A stretch of DNA of 64,000 bases from Bombyx mori. Its lineage: Eukaryota; Arthropoda; Insecta; Lepidoptera; Bombycidae. Of the stretch, positions 32,171 through 43,463 are shown piece after piece (position 1 is the first letter of the stretch; each line of letters begins with the position of its first letter). A program made the translations under genes and the position numbers. The stretch is from NCBI RefSeq assembly GCF_030269925.1, contig NC_085116.1, positions 15,686,001-15,750,000 of the forward strand, in the 5' to 3' direction. The notes under the pieces were generated by a model. The model searched no databases. It worked only from the letters and a program-made list of their open reading frames with translations, and had not been told where the DNA came from.

Positions 32171-32372
32171 ATTTTTTTTTCATTTCACCATCTAAATGGT
32201 TAGACGAGCTCACAGCCCACCTGGTGTTAAGTGGTTACTGGAGCCCATAGACATCTACAACGTAAATGCGCCACCAACCTTGAGATATAAATTCGAAGGT
32301 CTCAGTATAGTTACAACGGCTGCGCCACCCTTCAAACCGAAACGCATTACTGCTTCAGAAATAGGCGATAAT
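32171..32372 (-). mobile_element. Bm1 SINE fragment inside Harbinger
   Basis: The tail GGTTAGACGAGCTCACAGCC with a preceding T-run, and the body to CATTACTGCTTCAGAAATAGGC. The head half is missing. Confidence 0.75.
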
Positions 32373-34792
32373 GCTATGCTAGCTAATACCTGCTAATAAT
32401 GGCTAGCTAATGCTAATACGGAGAGAGATACTCCTGAAGGTTTGTAGCACCACCTTCATTCCACTGCCCGTAACTCAGTGAAAAGAACAATAGTTCTGTT
32501 AAAGAGTAGATTCAGGTGTTTGTCAGGTGCCAATTTATCACCCTGATAAGGTAGCAAAAATAGCTGTTGTCTGTTGTGTTTTGCACAACATTTGCAATTG
32601 TGCAGAGCTGCCAGTTCCCATAATCTCAGACTATGAGATTACATTTACATTATGGTGGTCATGTTGAATTACTTTGTTAAATTCTACTAATTAGCTTACT
32701 TATAGTGTGAAGTAACTTCAAATATAAATTAATGATTTATAAAAATAGTTTTATTATAGTTTTATTCAATAGTTATATACAATAATTTTGAAATTTGTTT
32801 GCATCAGTAATATGTGGAAATACAGGTTTAAAATTCCTAGCTGCATATGCTAATTCCACCAACAGTTCATCCTTCTTGCAGACTGTCGACTATTTATTCC
32901 CCCAGGTTGTTTAAGTTATATATCCTGGTACTGTGTAATTTGTTGTAATTTGAGTACACTCTGCTTTTCATTGAAAAGTGGTGAAATAGCAGGTCAGGTG
33001 TTGAGGTGCTGAAAAAAATAAATTTATTTAAAAACAAGGTTAGTTAAAATACAATGTTTAGAATACATACAAGAAAAGGTTTTTATTAACAAGTAACAGC
33101 ATTATGCACAAATCAATGTCCCTAATATGGTTGTTCAATGAATAGGTACTTTGACCTGAATAAACACTTACCTAACAACCCAATCTCTTGACTAACATGA
33201 GACCTACTGTGGCTGGAGCTACTAGTAGTAGCATCACAATAAGTAGAAGTCACTTGCATTTAGTTAGGGGAGGATGACTGCAAAATAGGTGATTCTTGAT
33301 GCAATGCTAAAAAGCCACTAAATATTAATTTTTAAAATGCAAGTTTTGTTTAGGTATTTATTTAAGATAATTAGGTATAACATACATACCTGTATGTTTG
33401 GGATTGTTCCAATACTGATACATTTTCCGAGTTGGCAATAAATTCTCCTTACAATATTCTGATGATGTGGATTAGTATTTTCAATCTGTTGTAGTTCCTT
33501 AAATATAATAAAATAGGTTATGCCTAAATTTTGTTCATTTATTTTAAACGGAGTATGCAGCCTTTAGCCTACATAATGTCAGTTTAGTCAATACTCTGGA
33601 ACTGCCTGCCACCCCTGTACCAATATGCACACCCTTTACCATAAATACAGTCACCTCTGCATCAATAAAAACATTCCAACAACATCAATCCAACTTGCAA
33701 TACCTAAATTGTTAATGATTTGATTTATTTAATTCAATATATTTTTTTTGTTATTGGTGGATTTGAGATACAGATAAATTACCGATATTCCCTGTTAAAA
33801 TAGAATATCAATAAAAACGTAGTAGATAGATTTATCATACATAAATAGATGTTAACATGTCCTAAATATCTCACCGGGAATGGATCATATCTGACAAGAG
33901 AATTTAGTTCCTATATTTTTTTAATATCCTTGTTCTCTTATTCAACATGTTGAGATACGATTAAACCTTTTGTTTCGCTAGCTTTTAATCCAAAACGTCT
34001 ATCAATGCCTCTATTTGCACCAATGTCGGATGAGAAGAACGCTCGTTAAATCTGTTGGTAATATATTGAAATTTTAGATTAAAAAACAAATGGATGAACC
34101 ATTGATAGCCTGAAAACTAACTTTTACTTACCTCATAATTTTTATTTAACGTTAAATTCACTCACAAAGTAACAAAAAAATTAGAAAAAGTAAAATAAAA
34201 ACTTCCGACCGCTCGAGATTGTTTTGAAAACAATTAAAATTTTATTTTTTTATTCTGGTATTCGCTAGTGCACGCAAAGGAACTTAGCGTGCAGCCAGAA
34301 ATTACAATTAATATCATAAATATATGACTTTTAATTTTCTTTTTAGATATATTAGATGTGGCTTTAACACCAAAGCTTAAATTCATAGTATTTTCTTACA
34401 GAATGCTTATAAATACAACGAAAAACTGAAACCGGTAAGCTTCGATTTACATTTGCGTGTTTACGGCTATCCCTAGTAGTAGTATAAACAAACTTCGTTG
34501 TCACTTCACTTCGCTCGAGGCAGGGTAATTAAGATTAGTGTTTACAGAATGCCAATTCAAGGTCATTCTATTGCGAATGCGAAGTGATGGAGAATTTCGT
34601 AGTGAGATGCGAGTTCTTGTTTGACTTTTAGAGAATCGCAAGGCAGATATGTGAGTCCTTTAAATATGATAATCGTTAATCGATCTATACTTATCGTCTC
34701 TGTGAATGCAAACCCGCCGCGCCATACATTACCACCCTAGTACTCACATGTGCGCAGATCGAGAGAAAGCTATATTTATCACTCGGTCACAG

Positions 34793-34961
34793 GCTAGAGA
34801 GTCACCCGGCTTGCCAGAGTCTATCCCTCCACTCGGTCCTGATGCTACTGATACAGCGAGTGACGAGACTCCCGCTGTTGATGGATGCGGTGCTGAAGAA
34901 CCTCTCATCAGAAGACGAAGAGTATGAGGCGTGCATGCATGAACTGGCTACTCTGAACAAT
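34793..34961 (+). pseudogene. RhoGEF DH-domain exon, copy 3 (donor lost)
   Basis: Same exon, but the donor GT is AT (AACAAT|ATAAGT) and PMQRVTRLP reads IQRVTRLP with other substitutions. It should not splice normally. Confidence 0.7.
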
Positions 34962-35762
34962 ATAAGTTTAATACCAATGCAACGTGATCTATATTTTACG
35001 TGGTTATTAATCGTCAGCCGGGGCATTGGGGATTACGCTCATCTCTGACATCTGTGCTAAAGACTAGTAGACCAACCTTTCCCAAAGTGAGCGATAACGC
35101 CCCCTTGTGGGCACTGCAGGCCTAAAAGGGGGCGGTAGAGACCCAGAAAAAGATGGGGGCGTTGTGTAAAGGCTTGGGGGCCGATTTGTAATTTCATCTA
35201 GGAGGGGACTCTTGGACACCGACTGTGCTTTCAACTCTCAACTACAACTTGTGAACTGTTTTATTGAATAAATTAAATAAAAATTGAAATTGAATTGAAA
35301 ATAAGAATTGATGAAATTGCTGAAAACATTGCAGATTCAATGTGCAATCATCTGAGGACTAGTCGATTCTCAATTCAGCTGGTTGAGTCCACTTTACTAA
35401 CTAATAAAGCATTGTTACGTGAGGTTTATAAAATATGAGAAAATATGTGAAGAACAATTTTTTGCTGGAGTTTAGAGACCGATACAAAAGGCGAAACCAC
35501 ATTCAATACATTGGGGAAAAGTATTGTGATGAGAAAGAGATTCCGTCGAAAAAGATTATATCAGTTGCCACGGATGGCGCTCCGGCTATGACAGGGTACC
35601 ATAAAGGTTTCATAGTGTACTTAAAAAATAAAATTCCTGATGTCCTTGCTGTACATTGCGTTATTCATAGACAACATTTCATTGCTAGAAATTTAAGTGA
35701 ACGACTATTTCAATTAGTGCAATATGTCATCAAAGCAATCAATTAAATCCGTAACAGCTTTT

Positions 35763-35997
35763 ACTGGTGGTAGGACCTCCGCACGGGTAGGTACCACCAC
35801 CCTGCTTATTTCTGCCGTAAAGCAGTAATGCGTTTCGGTTTGAAGGGTGGGGCAGCCGTTGTAACTATACTGAGACCTTAGAACTTATATCTCAAGGTGG
35901 GTGGCGCATTTACGTTGTAGATGTCCATGGGCTTCAGTGACCACTTAACACCAGGTGGGCTGTGAGATCGTCTACCCATCTAAGCATTAAAAAAAAA
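35763..35997 (+). mobile_element. Bm1 SINE inside hAT-3
   Basis: 5'-truncated Bm1 from GGTGGTAGGACC to CCCATCTAAGCATT plus an A-run. Flanks agctttt / agctctt look like the target duplication. The same insertion is in hAT-5 (63317-63551) and absent from hAT-1. Confidence 0.8.
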
Positions 35998-36543
35998 GCT
36001 CTTTGAATGATAGATTATTATCATCAGCTTTGTGTTACTAATGACGAAGATTTGGCTATAAAGAGGCAACTAATTGTCTGACTCGATTTTACAACCTGTT
36101 TGACTCTGTCATAGAGTTCTTGGAAACTAAAGATACAGAATTGCGCAACAAGCTCATTACATCAAAGTATGATAATAATATAGCTTACATGAAAGATCTG
36201 TATAAATTGTTCAACAACCGTGAATCTCCAACTGCAAGCCGATGAACTAAATTTGATTAAAACAAAAAAATTACCACAGTCAGACCGTTTCTATACAAAA
36301 AAAATTTGGGTAGACGTGAGTTTCACAATCATATGAATTTATCAGTATCCTGCAGTAACGACTTCTTGTTTGAATACTGCCAACATTTGGAAAACCTCCA
36401 CATTGACTTCACCGAACGATACCAGGACTTTTAGAACTTGGAAATACCAGACTGAATGTTGGACCCGCTTTCAAATGTCAACACAGCAATATCACCTCAG
36501 CTGGAAGAAGAACTTACAGAATTGACAACGAACGAGGAAATAA

Positions 36544-36940
36544 GGGTATAAAATAACGTATGTTCCATGGGGAGTGCTCTGTGGAATTGTTTGAGATGAT
36601 ACCATCATCTCGTTTTTACCATCGCACCGCCCGCCACCGGAGTAGAGTTCATTCATACTACCTGGAGCCACTGCGGTCATTCACAGTGCGTTTCCAGAGG
36701 TCTTTTTTGCCACGTACCATTCGGCTATGGAATGAGCTCCCTTCCACGGTGTTTCCCGAGCGTTATGACATGTCCTTCTTCAAACGAGGCATGTGGAAAG
36801 TATTAAGCGGTAGTCAGCGGCTTGACTCTGCCCCTGGCATTGCTGAAGTCCATGGGCCACGGTACCCACTCACCATCAGGTGGGCCGTATGCTCGTCTTC
36901 CCACAAGGGCAATAAAAAAAATTTAAAAGTAAAAAAATAA
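36544..36940 (+). mobile_element. 3' end of CR1/RTE-like LINE inside hAT-3
   Basis: Encodes the C-terminal tail SRFYHRTARHRSRVHSYYLE, then FLPRTIRLWNELPSTVFPE and FFKRGMWKVLSG, a common ending of insect LINE ORF2 proteins, followed by an A-rich tail. It is 5'-truncated and inserted at an aaataa sequence of the hAT. Confidence 0.7.
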
Positions 36941-37985
36941 AAATCAAGTTCAAAAATGGCTACCAAGAATGTTGGCACCAAAAACCGTTCCCGCAATCGT
37001 ACCCTGGATTGCTGTCAATCGTTCAACAATTCTTGACAGCATTCCCATCGTCATATTTGTGTGAAGGCGGATTTAGTGCTGTGGCAACGCTGCTTACTAA
37101 AAAGGGAAATCGTTTGCATGCAACGTGGCGACTTGTGGCTGTTCTTGAGTAAATTGGAACCTTGATATCAACAAACTTATTAAACAGCATCAGATTCATC
37201 CTACACATTAGTTTATATATTAGAAACGATTATGTATGTTTTATTTTGAATAAAAGATACTCTGAATACTATAGAGTTGCGTTTCAATAATCATTTTCAT
37301 TAGCAGGTGTAGCCCGTGAGAGTTCACTTGAGACCTCGCGCTCAGGTGTCAAGTTAACTCTTGCGGGTTATAGTAAAAGTCTCGTTGAGAATGAATGTTT
37401 AATCTCCACTAATATAGCTCGCAATAATTAATTTAATTTGAAGTTATAGTGGTTTTTAAGTAAGTGAAAAAATGGGGGCGCTAAAAAATAATTTACTCTC
37501 AAAGTGGGCAGTAGACAAAATAAGTTTGGGAGCCCCTGATCTAGATGTAGAATGTAACATTGTATCAATATTGGTTCAAATAAATGTGAAATAAGCATTT
37601 GCTTTTACTTTATTATGAAGTAAACAACCTATTTCTTAAAACAATTATTATTAGGTCTTAAAGGTATCATTTCTAAATTAAATATTATATTATGTACACT
37701 AAAATTAAATTAAACTACTGTATAAACATAAGATACGAACAGGCTTGGAATGGATCCATGATTTTCATCTCTGTCACGGAACGGAGGGGAGGGATTTGAT
37801 AACAGCTGCCCGCGCACCTCGAAAAGAGACCTAACAACTCAAGAGCAGCTGCTTCGCGAATGAATCTACTATCGATCGGGTCGCCAACCCGCTGAGAAGA
37901 TCTGGCGAGAAACTCAGCGGGCTGATCTATGCGTTAGGTTGCACGTCGAACTCTTTGCCGAGTTCGACCTCTTAGTGTTAGAGCT

Positions 37986-38868
37986 TTTTTTTTTTTTTTT
38001 TTTATGATTGAAATATTACTGGTGGCCCGGAGGCCTTTCCAGTTTCACCAGGACAGGTGGGCGAGCAAAGGCTCAGCCAGGAGGGGTGGGATTTGCTAAC
38101 AGCTACCCGAGCGCCTCCGAAGGAGACCTAACAGCTCAAGAGCAGTTGCTTCGCGAATGAATCTACTACCGGATCGGAATCGCGACCCGCTGAGAAGATC
38201 CGGCGAGAAACTCAGCGAGCTGATTCATGGGTTAGGTTGCACGGCGAACTCTTTGTCGAGTTCGACGAGTACGGTTACCGGGGTCCCTAAGCCTGCTCCT
38301 AGTGTTAGAGCTGAAGGCGTCTAATGCAAAGGTTATTGGATCTGATGGATCCGTAAGGACGTGTCTAGGGCGTCGACGGTGACTGGCTCCTGCGTGATCA
38401 GGATTCGGGGAGTAGTCAGCGGCGGCAACGATAAGGCGATTATCATGACGCATAGCCTTATCGAAGTACCGTTCCGACGCTGACTTCATGTATTTCTGGA
38501 TAGATTCGAGGCCCAGGTCGTCGTGTAGGTCAACGTTCCTCACGAACCACGGAGCTCCGACGGCTAACCTGCAAAAGCGGGATTGTAGAGATTGGAGGGT
38601 GTCTATGTGTGTGCGGGCCGCGTGAGCGAACACCACACTCGCGTAAGTCATGACGGGCCTTATGCAAGTTTTGTAAAGTGTCACCTTGTTCCGAAGGGAC
38701 ATTTTACTCCGCTTACAGATCATGGGGTAGAGTCTACCGAGAATAAACGCGGCACGGTCACGGACTGATTTTATATGCGGGCGGAATGTCATCGATGCAT
38801 CCAGGGTAACGCCCAGGTACTTGACCTTCCTGGCCCAGGGTATGGGTTGTCTAAAAAGAGTAATCGGG
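37986..38868 (-). mobile_element. young 5'-truncated jockey
   Basis: An 883-bp 3' end of jockey with an A-tail (T-run 37986-38003), flanked by an 11-bp duplication gtgttagagct (37975-37985 and 38869-38879). Nearly identical to jockey-1 and -2, so recently inserted in the old jockey. Confidence 0.9.
38232..38868 (-). pseudogene. jockey ORF2 C-terminal fragment
   Basis: The open frame begins at the element's truncated 5' end and runs through KYLGVTLDASMTFRPHIK to ...RTRRTRQRVRRAT. It ends like jockey-2, which supports this as the common C-terminus. There is no start or RT core. Confidence 0.85.
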
Positions 38869-39778
38869 GTGTTAGAGCTGAAGGCGTCTAGTGCTGAGGT
38901 TAATGGATTTCATTGATTCGTAAGAACGTATCCGAGGCGTCGACGGTAACTGGCTCCTGCATGAGCAGGAGTTGGGGAGTAGTCAGCGGCGGCGACATTT
39001 TACTCCGCTAGGAAATCATGGAATAATAAAGTCTGCAGAGAATAAACGCGACGCGATCACGCAGAGACTATCTGTGGGCGGAATGTCGTAGATGTATCCA
39101 GGATGACTCCCAGATATTTGACCTTCCTGGCCTAAAGGATGGGTTGGCCGAAGAAGGCGATCTGGGCTGTAATATTTCTACCCCTAATGCGGGAGGAAAT
39201 AGGGGTTGAATTCCCCCTTTGAAAGAGCACCGCTGTGGTTTTCGCCGAGTTAATATCGATGCGCCATTTCCGGAACCACTGTCCGAGTGCTACAGCTGCG
39301 CTTTGAAGTTTACTCGCAATTAGGAGAATAAGGTTAACTGGATCTGCGGCGACCGAGGAATGACGTTGATAAATAAACTAAATACGAACGGAGAGAGGAC
39401 GAAGCCTTGCTGGTCTCCGCCCGTGACAAGTCGCGGGGAGGAGCGGGAGTATCTGAAAAAACTGTTCGACAAGAAGTCCCATATTGTTGATCACGGTGAG
39501 ACTGTCCGGCGCGCCGACGTTAAATAGTTTGAATAACAAACCGTTTTGCCAAATTTTCGAACGCTTTTGCGACGTTGAAGAATAGGGCTCCCGTATTAAT
39601 CGGTTTACGTCAGTCAAGCTCAACGAGAAGGTGCTCCGTGAAGCGGTGCACCTGTTGTAGGCATGAGTGATTCGTGCGGAATCCAAATCGTTCATCCATA
39701 AGAATGCTCTTGGAGGAGACGAAGTCTCTGAGGCGATTGTAAAGTAGACGCATGTACAGTTTTTCTAGAGACGTGAGG

Positions 39779-40134
39779 TTTTTTTTCTTCTCTTTTCCTC
39801 TGCAAGGGTGCAAAGCTTTAAGGGCCAGAACATAGAGTCTTTCATGTTTTGTTACTTATTCTACGGTCTCTCTCAAGCATTCCGTCCTCTATTACCATTC
39901 CAGTTCTATCATTTATCCCTCTCGTACTTTCATTCTTCTCACACATGCTTTAATTCTATAATTAACGTGGGGTCTAGGAGTGTATCGGAAGGGTTGTTTA
40001 CTTTTTATTTCAGTTTCTTAATCTAATTAATTAGTAGAGTTAGATTTTTCTTACTGACTATATCTTACGCTATTCTTAACAACTATTTATTTTAACTTAT
40101 TTAATTAATGCTATTCTACAATATGCTCACGATA
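39779..40134 (-). mobile_element. 3' remnant of R1/I-like element (unit D)
   Basis: Matches the 3' UTR of the element at 14882-15237, after the same gtgagg target. It is cut by a mariner that entered at a TA; the coding part is gone. Confidence 0.75.
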
Positions 40135-40291
40135 CGAGGGCTGCACTAAAAGTATCGGGAATGGAATATTTCCACTGTTCCTGTCATATTAAAATCTTTT
40201 TAATTGAAAATCGAATACCATTTATTTATTTAAAAAAAGATTCTCGGTCTTGTCACGAGGTTTTGTCAAACTTGTTTAGTCGTTGAGATAA

Positions 40292-40945
40292 TGGAATTGA
40301 CTCGAGAAAATCAAGAGCGATGATTTATTATGACTTTCGAAGTGGTTTAACACAAAAACAGTGTGTTGACCGGATGATTTCTGCATTTGGTGATGAAGCC
40401 CCATCCAAAACCACAATTTATCGCTGGTTTGCTGAGTTTCAACGTGGACGTGTCAAGCAAAATTCAATTCAAATTCAAAATCATTTATTTCAACTTAGAT
40501 GTCAGTATGACACACTTGTTGAATGTCAAAATACAAATAACAATGTTAACTCTACCACCGGTTCCAAAAAAAGCCACAGTCCTGAGAAGAACCGGCGAAA
40601 CAAACTCAGCGGAAAGCTCAGTGATGATCCCCGTCAAGGTCGTCCAAAAACTGCAGTCACCCAAGAAAACGTTGATGCTGTGCGTAAGCTGATTGAGGAA
40701 GATCGACATGTGACATACCGCGAAATTCAGGCAACTTTAGACATTGGCATGAGTCAAATACAAATAATCTTGCATGAACAATTAGGTGTAAAAAAGTTGT
40801 TTTCCCGATGGATACCGCATTCGCTCTGTGAAGAGCAAAAAGCGGCTCGCGTTACTTGGTGCGTAAGAACTCTCGAAAGATTCCACGCAGGATCTTCAAA
40901 TGCTGTATACAACATTGTATCAGGTGACAAATCCTGGATATACTG
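40292..40945 (+). pseudogene. mariner transposase, N-terminal half, with 159-bp in-frame insert
   Basis: The ATG at about 40292 (MELTRENQER) is followed by a 1-nt frameshift into MIYYDFRSGLTQKQCVDRMI. The helix-turn-helix region (APSKTTIYRWFAEFQRGR) is interrupted after GRVK by 53 extra codons, then resumes LSDDPRQGRPKTAVTQ and continues to VSGDKSWIY, the first catalytic Asp region. The remaining DDE residues are absent. Confidence 0.75.
40459..40617. mobile_element. 159-bp insert in mariner ORF
   Basis: Inserted at an aag in the transposase. Divisible by three and free of stops, so the host frame stays open. It contains TCAATTCAAATTCAAAATCATTTA at one end and a CTGAGAAGAACCGGCG...AAACTCAGCGG module at the other, which also occurs in jockey 3' UTRs. 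Probably a SINE-like or truncated LINE tail; no poly-A resolved. Confidence 0.5.
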
Positions 40946-41642
40946 CCTAAATGCCATCATCAGGATGAGTTGGGCGGGTAGAAATTTGATAGCACGATTA
41001 GATACATATATCAGAACGAGGAGCCTTACGAGGACGTAGGTTTTTGATCAGGTCTTCGACTTCCATCGGGGTAACGGGTGGTAACGCGTCCGAAGTTGGC
41101 AAAGACGCTCTGCGTTCGACCTCACTACTACTACTACTAATTTTAGATGAACAGATTTCGCGGATTGAGGGCTGGGGATGCACTGGGCTTGCAGTGAATC
41201 GGCCAGCAATTCTCTTTTTAGTCGTAATCGTATGCCGCCAGTCGACCTGAAGGGCCTATAAGGGAGAGCTTAGATACTACCATATTCGATTTGAGACTCC
41301 TAGCTAAATGGTAGTAAGATCATTGGGAGGACGCGAGGCCTTCTATGAAACTAAGCCACCTGGCATTTTGGATTTTGGCGACGCTAGATTTTACGTCGCG
41401 TTGTAAGGCATGCATTCGAATATAATTTTTCTCGGTAGGATACCTATCGTAAGCCTGGATCGAGGTGCTCTTGGCTCTAAGGAGTTCCCTGTCATCGACG
41501 GGCAATTTGAATCGGTGAAGAAAGTCCTACGCTACATCTTGCTTCGGTGACCTATCTAATATCTAGATGATGTGTGACGTTACGATGTCTATGGCTTCAA
41601 CGCTATCCTGGGGGGACGGGGTAGATTCCGGGCTAAGCTAAG

Positions 41643-41857
41643 GCTAAGAGGTCCTTAATACATACAAAATTTAAATTTTTGCGGGTTTGATTTTTATTAC
41701 ACGATGTTATTCCTTCACAGTGGAAGTCAATCGTGAACATTTGTTAAGTACGTATTTCATTAGAAAAATAGTACCCGCCTGCGGGATTCGAACATCGTTG
41801 CATCGCTAGATACGAATGCACCGAACGTCTTATCCTTTAGGCCACGATGACTTCATA
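41643..41857 (-). mobile_element. Bm1 SINE fragment in old jockey (unit D)
   Basis: The same insertion as 17787-18000, with few differences. Confidence 0.75.
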
Positions 41858-43282
41858 ATGTATGCACAGAGTCAAGTTTTTTAATAATGCTATTTCGAGT
41901 ATATCCGGACGATGGCGATATTTAGCAGGCAGTGAATCGAGGTGGAACGACGATATCGAAGTTGAGGTCGAGACGTCTACCGTTGGGGATTGTGGTATGC
42001 GAGTTCCACCTGATGTGTTTACAATTCAGGTCGCCCGCCAGAATGACGGAGCATTCCATGCCGAGCGCCTCAATGTCACTGCTTACAACGATCTTATCAG
42101 GTGAAGATAAGCGGACGCGATGACGATCGACGAGTATCCCGTCAGTGAGATTCGGCACACTAATGCTTTGATGTTAGCAGGCGCAGAGGATACCACCATC
42201 GGTACCACGAGCGGTAAGTCTGTCATTCTTAACCATGTTATAGTTCGCATTTTTAGGATCGCGACGCGCGGGCTTAAGGAGGGTCACCTGTACTAGGGAG
42301 ATGTCAATATGATGTTCACACTAAAAATCACAAACCTGATCACATTGATTTGCGAGACCGTAAGCGTTAAAAAATCCGATCGTTACGGATATGGGTTTTA
42401 TTCTATCTATTTACGCCATTAATTACCGTTGGAGTGAGGGGAGGACGTGCGTATTTAACAACACGTATACATCAGCGTTGTGCAGGGGAGGTGACGCGGT
42501 TGGCATCGCCCGAAGCGCTAACTCGCTCAAAGTTGATCAACTAGAAAAAGACGATCGCTAGTGCGAGATTGTCGGATGCAATCGGAGGACAAATGGCGGG
42601 GAAGGGACGAATCGTGGGACAGGGGCGAGTTACAGGGGTGTCACAGCGTTATTCGTGTACAGTAACGGTTTAGCCCAAGCCGTAACGCTGGGCATGCCGC
42701 CGGCACGAATGCAGACTTAGCACAGAGTGTGCTGAGGCTTTAAAGTCAGGGCCGGGAGCGTGAAGGCGCGTTTGTCGAGCAGCGCGGCGTTTCAATTTGG
42801 GGGCAACCTCGGTAGTTTGCGGGGTGACCTTGTGTTTGGTACAGGACGCAGCTAGGCGGTTCGTTTGCGGTTTTCCGGTCGCAAGCACAGAGGGCCGTTG
42901 CGTGATCGCCCAAACTTGATGCATCAGAAGCGCGACTGACAGTTACGGAATAAGTGCCCCTACTGTTGACAGTTATGGCACTGACTAGGAGTGCCTTTTT
43001 TGTGGGGGGTTTCCATGGCGACACCGGAAAGACCCTCATTATGTTGACACATGCATGTTACTCTAGTTTTTTAAATTCAGATTGACATCGTGGTCGTGTG
43101 GGATTCATTCTAAAATGCCATATCTGCAGGGAGATACTATAATAAATGAAACACATCTAAAATACATAAGGTTCAATTTATGTTGACTTTATATTTATAT
43201 ATATAAGCATCCTGGTCATCAGTTTATATTCTTGTCGTCGTATAAACCGTATCTCGTACTGGTTCATTTTTTATTTCGGCTG

Positions 43283-43463
43283 CTAGTTTCTGCGCTCCAA
43301 TTCTCCATAGAGCTTATAGAAGAGATCCCAGAAGGCCATCCGGTGGTGGAAGGGCCTGCTTCTGAGCTGCAGGTCGGTGTCGATGTCCAGATACGGCCGC
43401 TTGTTACCTTCTACTGTCGTCCACACGACCGGCAGCAGGTCCGTCGGCTCAGGGGTGGGGTTG
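43283..43463 (-). CDS. carboxylesterase copy D, terminal exon
   Basis: Encodes NPTPEPTDLLPVVWTTVEGN to ELERRN*, identical to the last exon of the other copies. It lies 5.6 kb from exon 2. Confidence 0.85.

Larger units (their letters stand above)
30615..34643 (+). mobile_element. PIF/Harbinger-type DNA transposon, defective
   Basis: A 4029-bp insertion flanked by CAG at 30612-30614 and 34644-34646; the empty site is in unit E (62160-62210). Ends are inverted and similar (CCGTGCGATTCTGTAA / CCTTGCGATTCTCTAA), with a second inverted pair AATTGGCATTCTGTAAA further in. Remnants of a Harbinger transposase lie at 31468-31930. A Bm1 SINE lies at about 32171-32372. A weak minus-strand SANT/Myb-like stretch is at about 33960-34070. 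Present in unit C only, so younger than the C/E duplication or lost from E. Confidence 0.8.
35073..37538 (+). mobile_element. hAT transposon remnant, copy hAT-3
   Basis: The left end (CAACCTTTCCCAAAG) has lost the terminal CAG. A 103-aa frame at 35435-35746 keeps the central transposase blocks (SKKIISVATDGAPAMTGYH, LAVHCVIHRQHF) before a stop next to an inserted Bm1. A second insertion, the tail of a CR1/RTE-like element, lies at 36544-36940. The C-terminal CEGGFSAVATLL block is at about 37060. Confidence 0.75.
40135..40952 (+). mobile_element. mariner-type transposon, 3'-truncated
   Basis: Starts CGAGGGCTGCACTAAAAGTATC after TA. It carries the first half of a transposase and joins old jockey sequence at about 40950, equivalent to 17096 in unit B. 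A deletion removed the 3' half of the mariner, most of the R1-like element and some jockey. Confidence 0.8.
37750..43032 (-). mobile_element. old 5'-truncated jockey copy upstream of COE D
   Basis: Homologous to 14460-19188, carrying the same R1-like insertion (now only 39779-40134) and the same Bm1 (41643-41857). It is further broken by a young jockey tail (37986-38868) and a mariner (40135-40952). Minus-strand blocks for RT, DLNCKHIRWNSHTT and ORF1 zinc knuckles are present with many stops. Confidence 0.8.
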
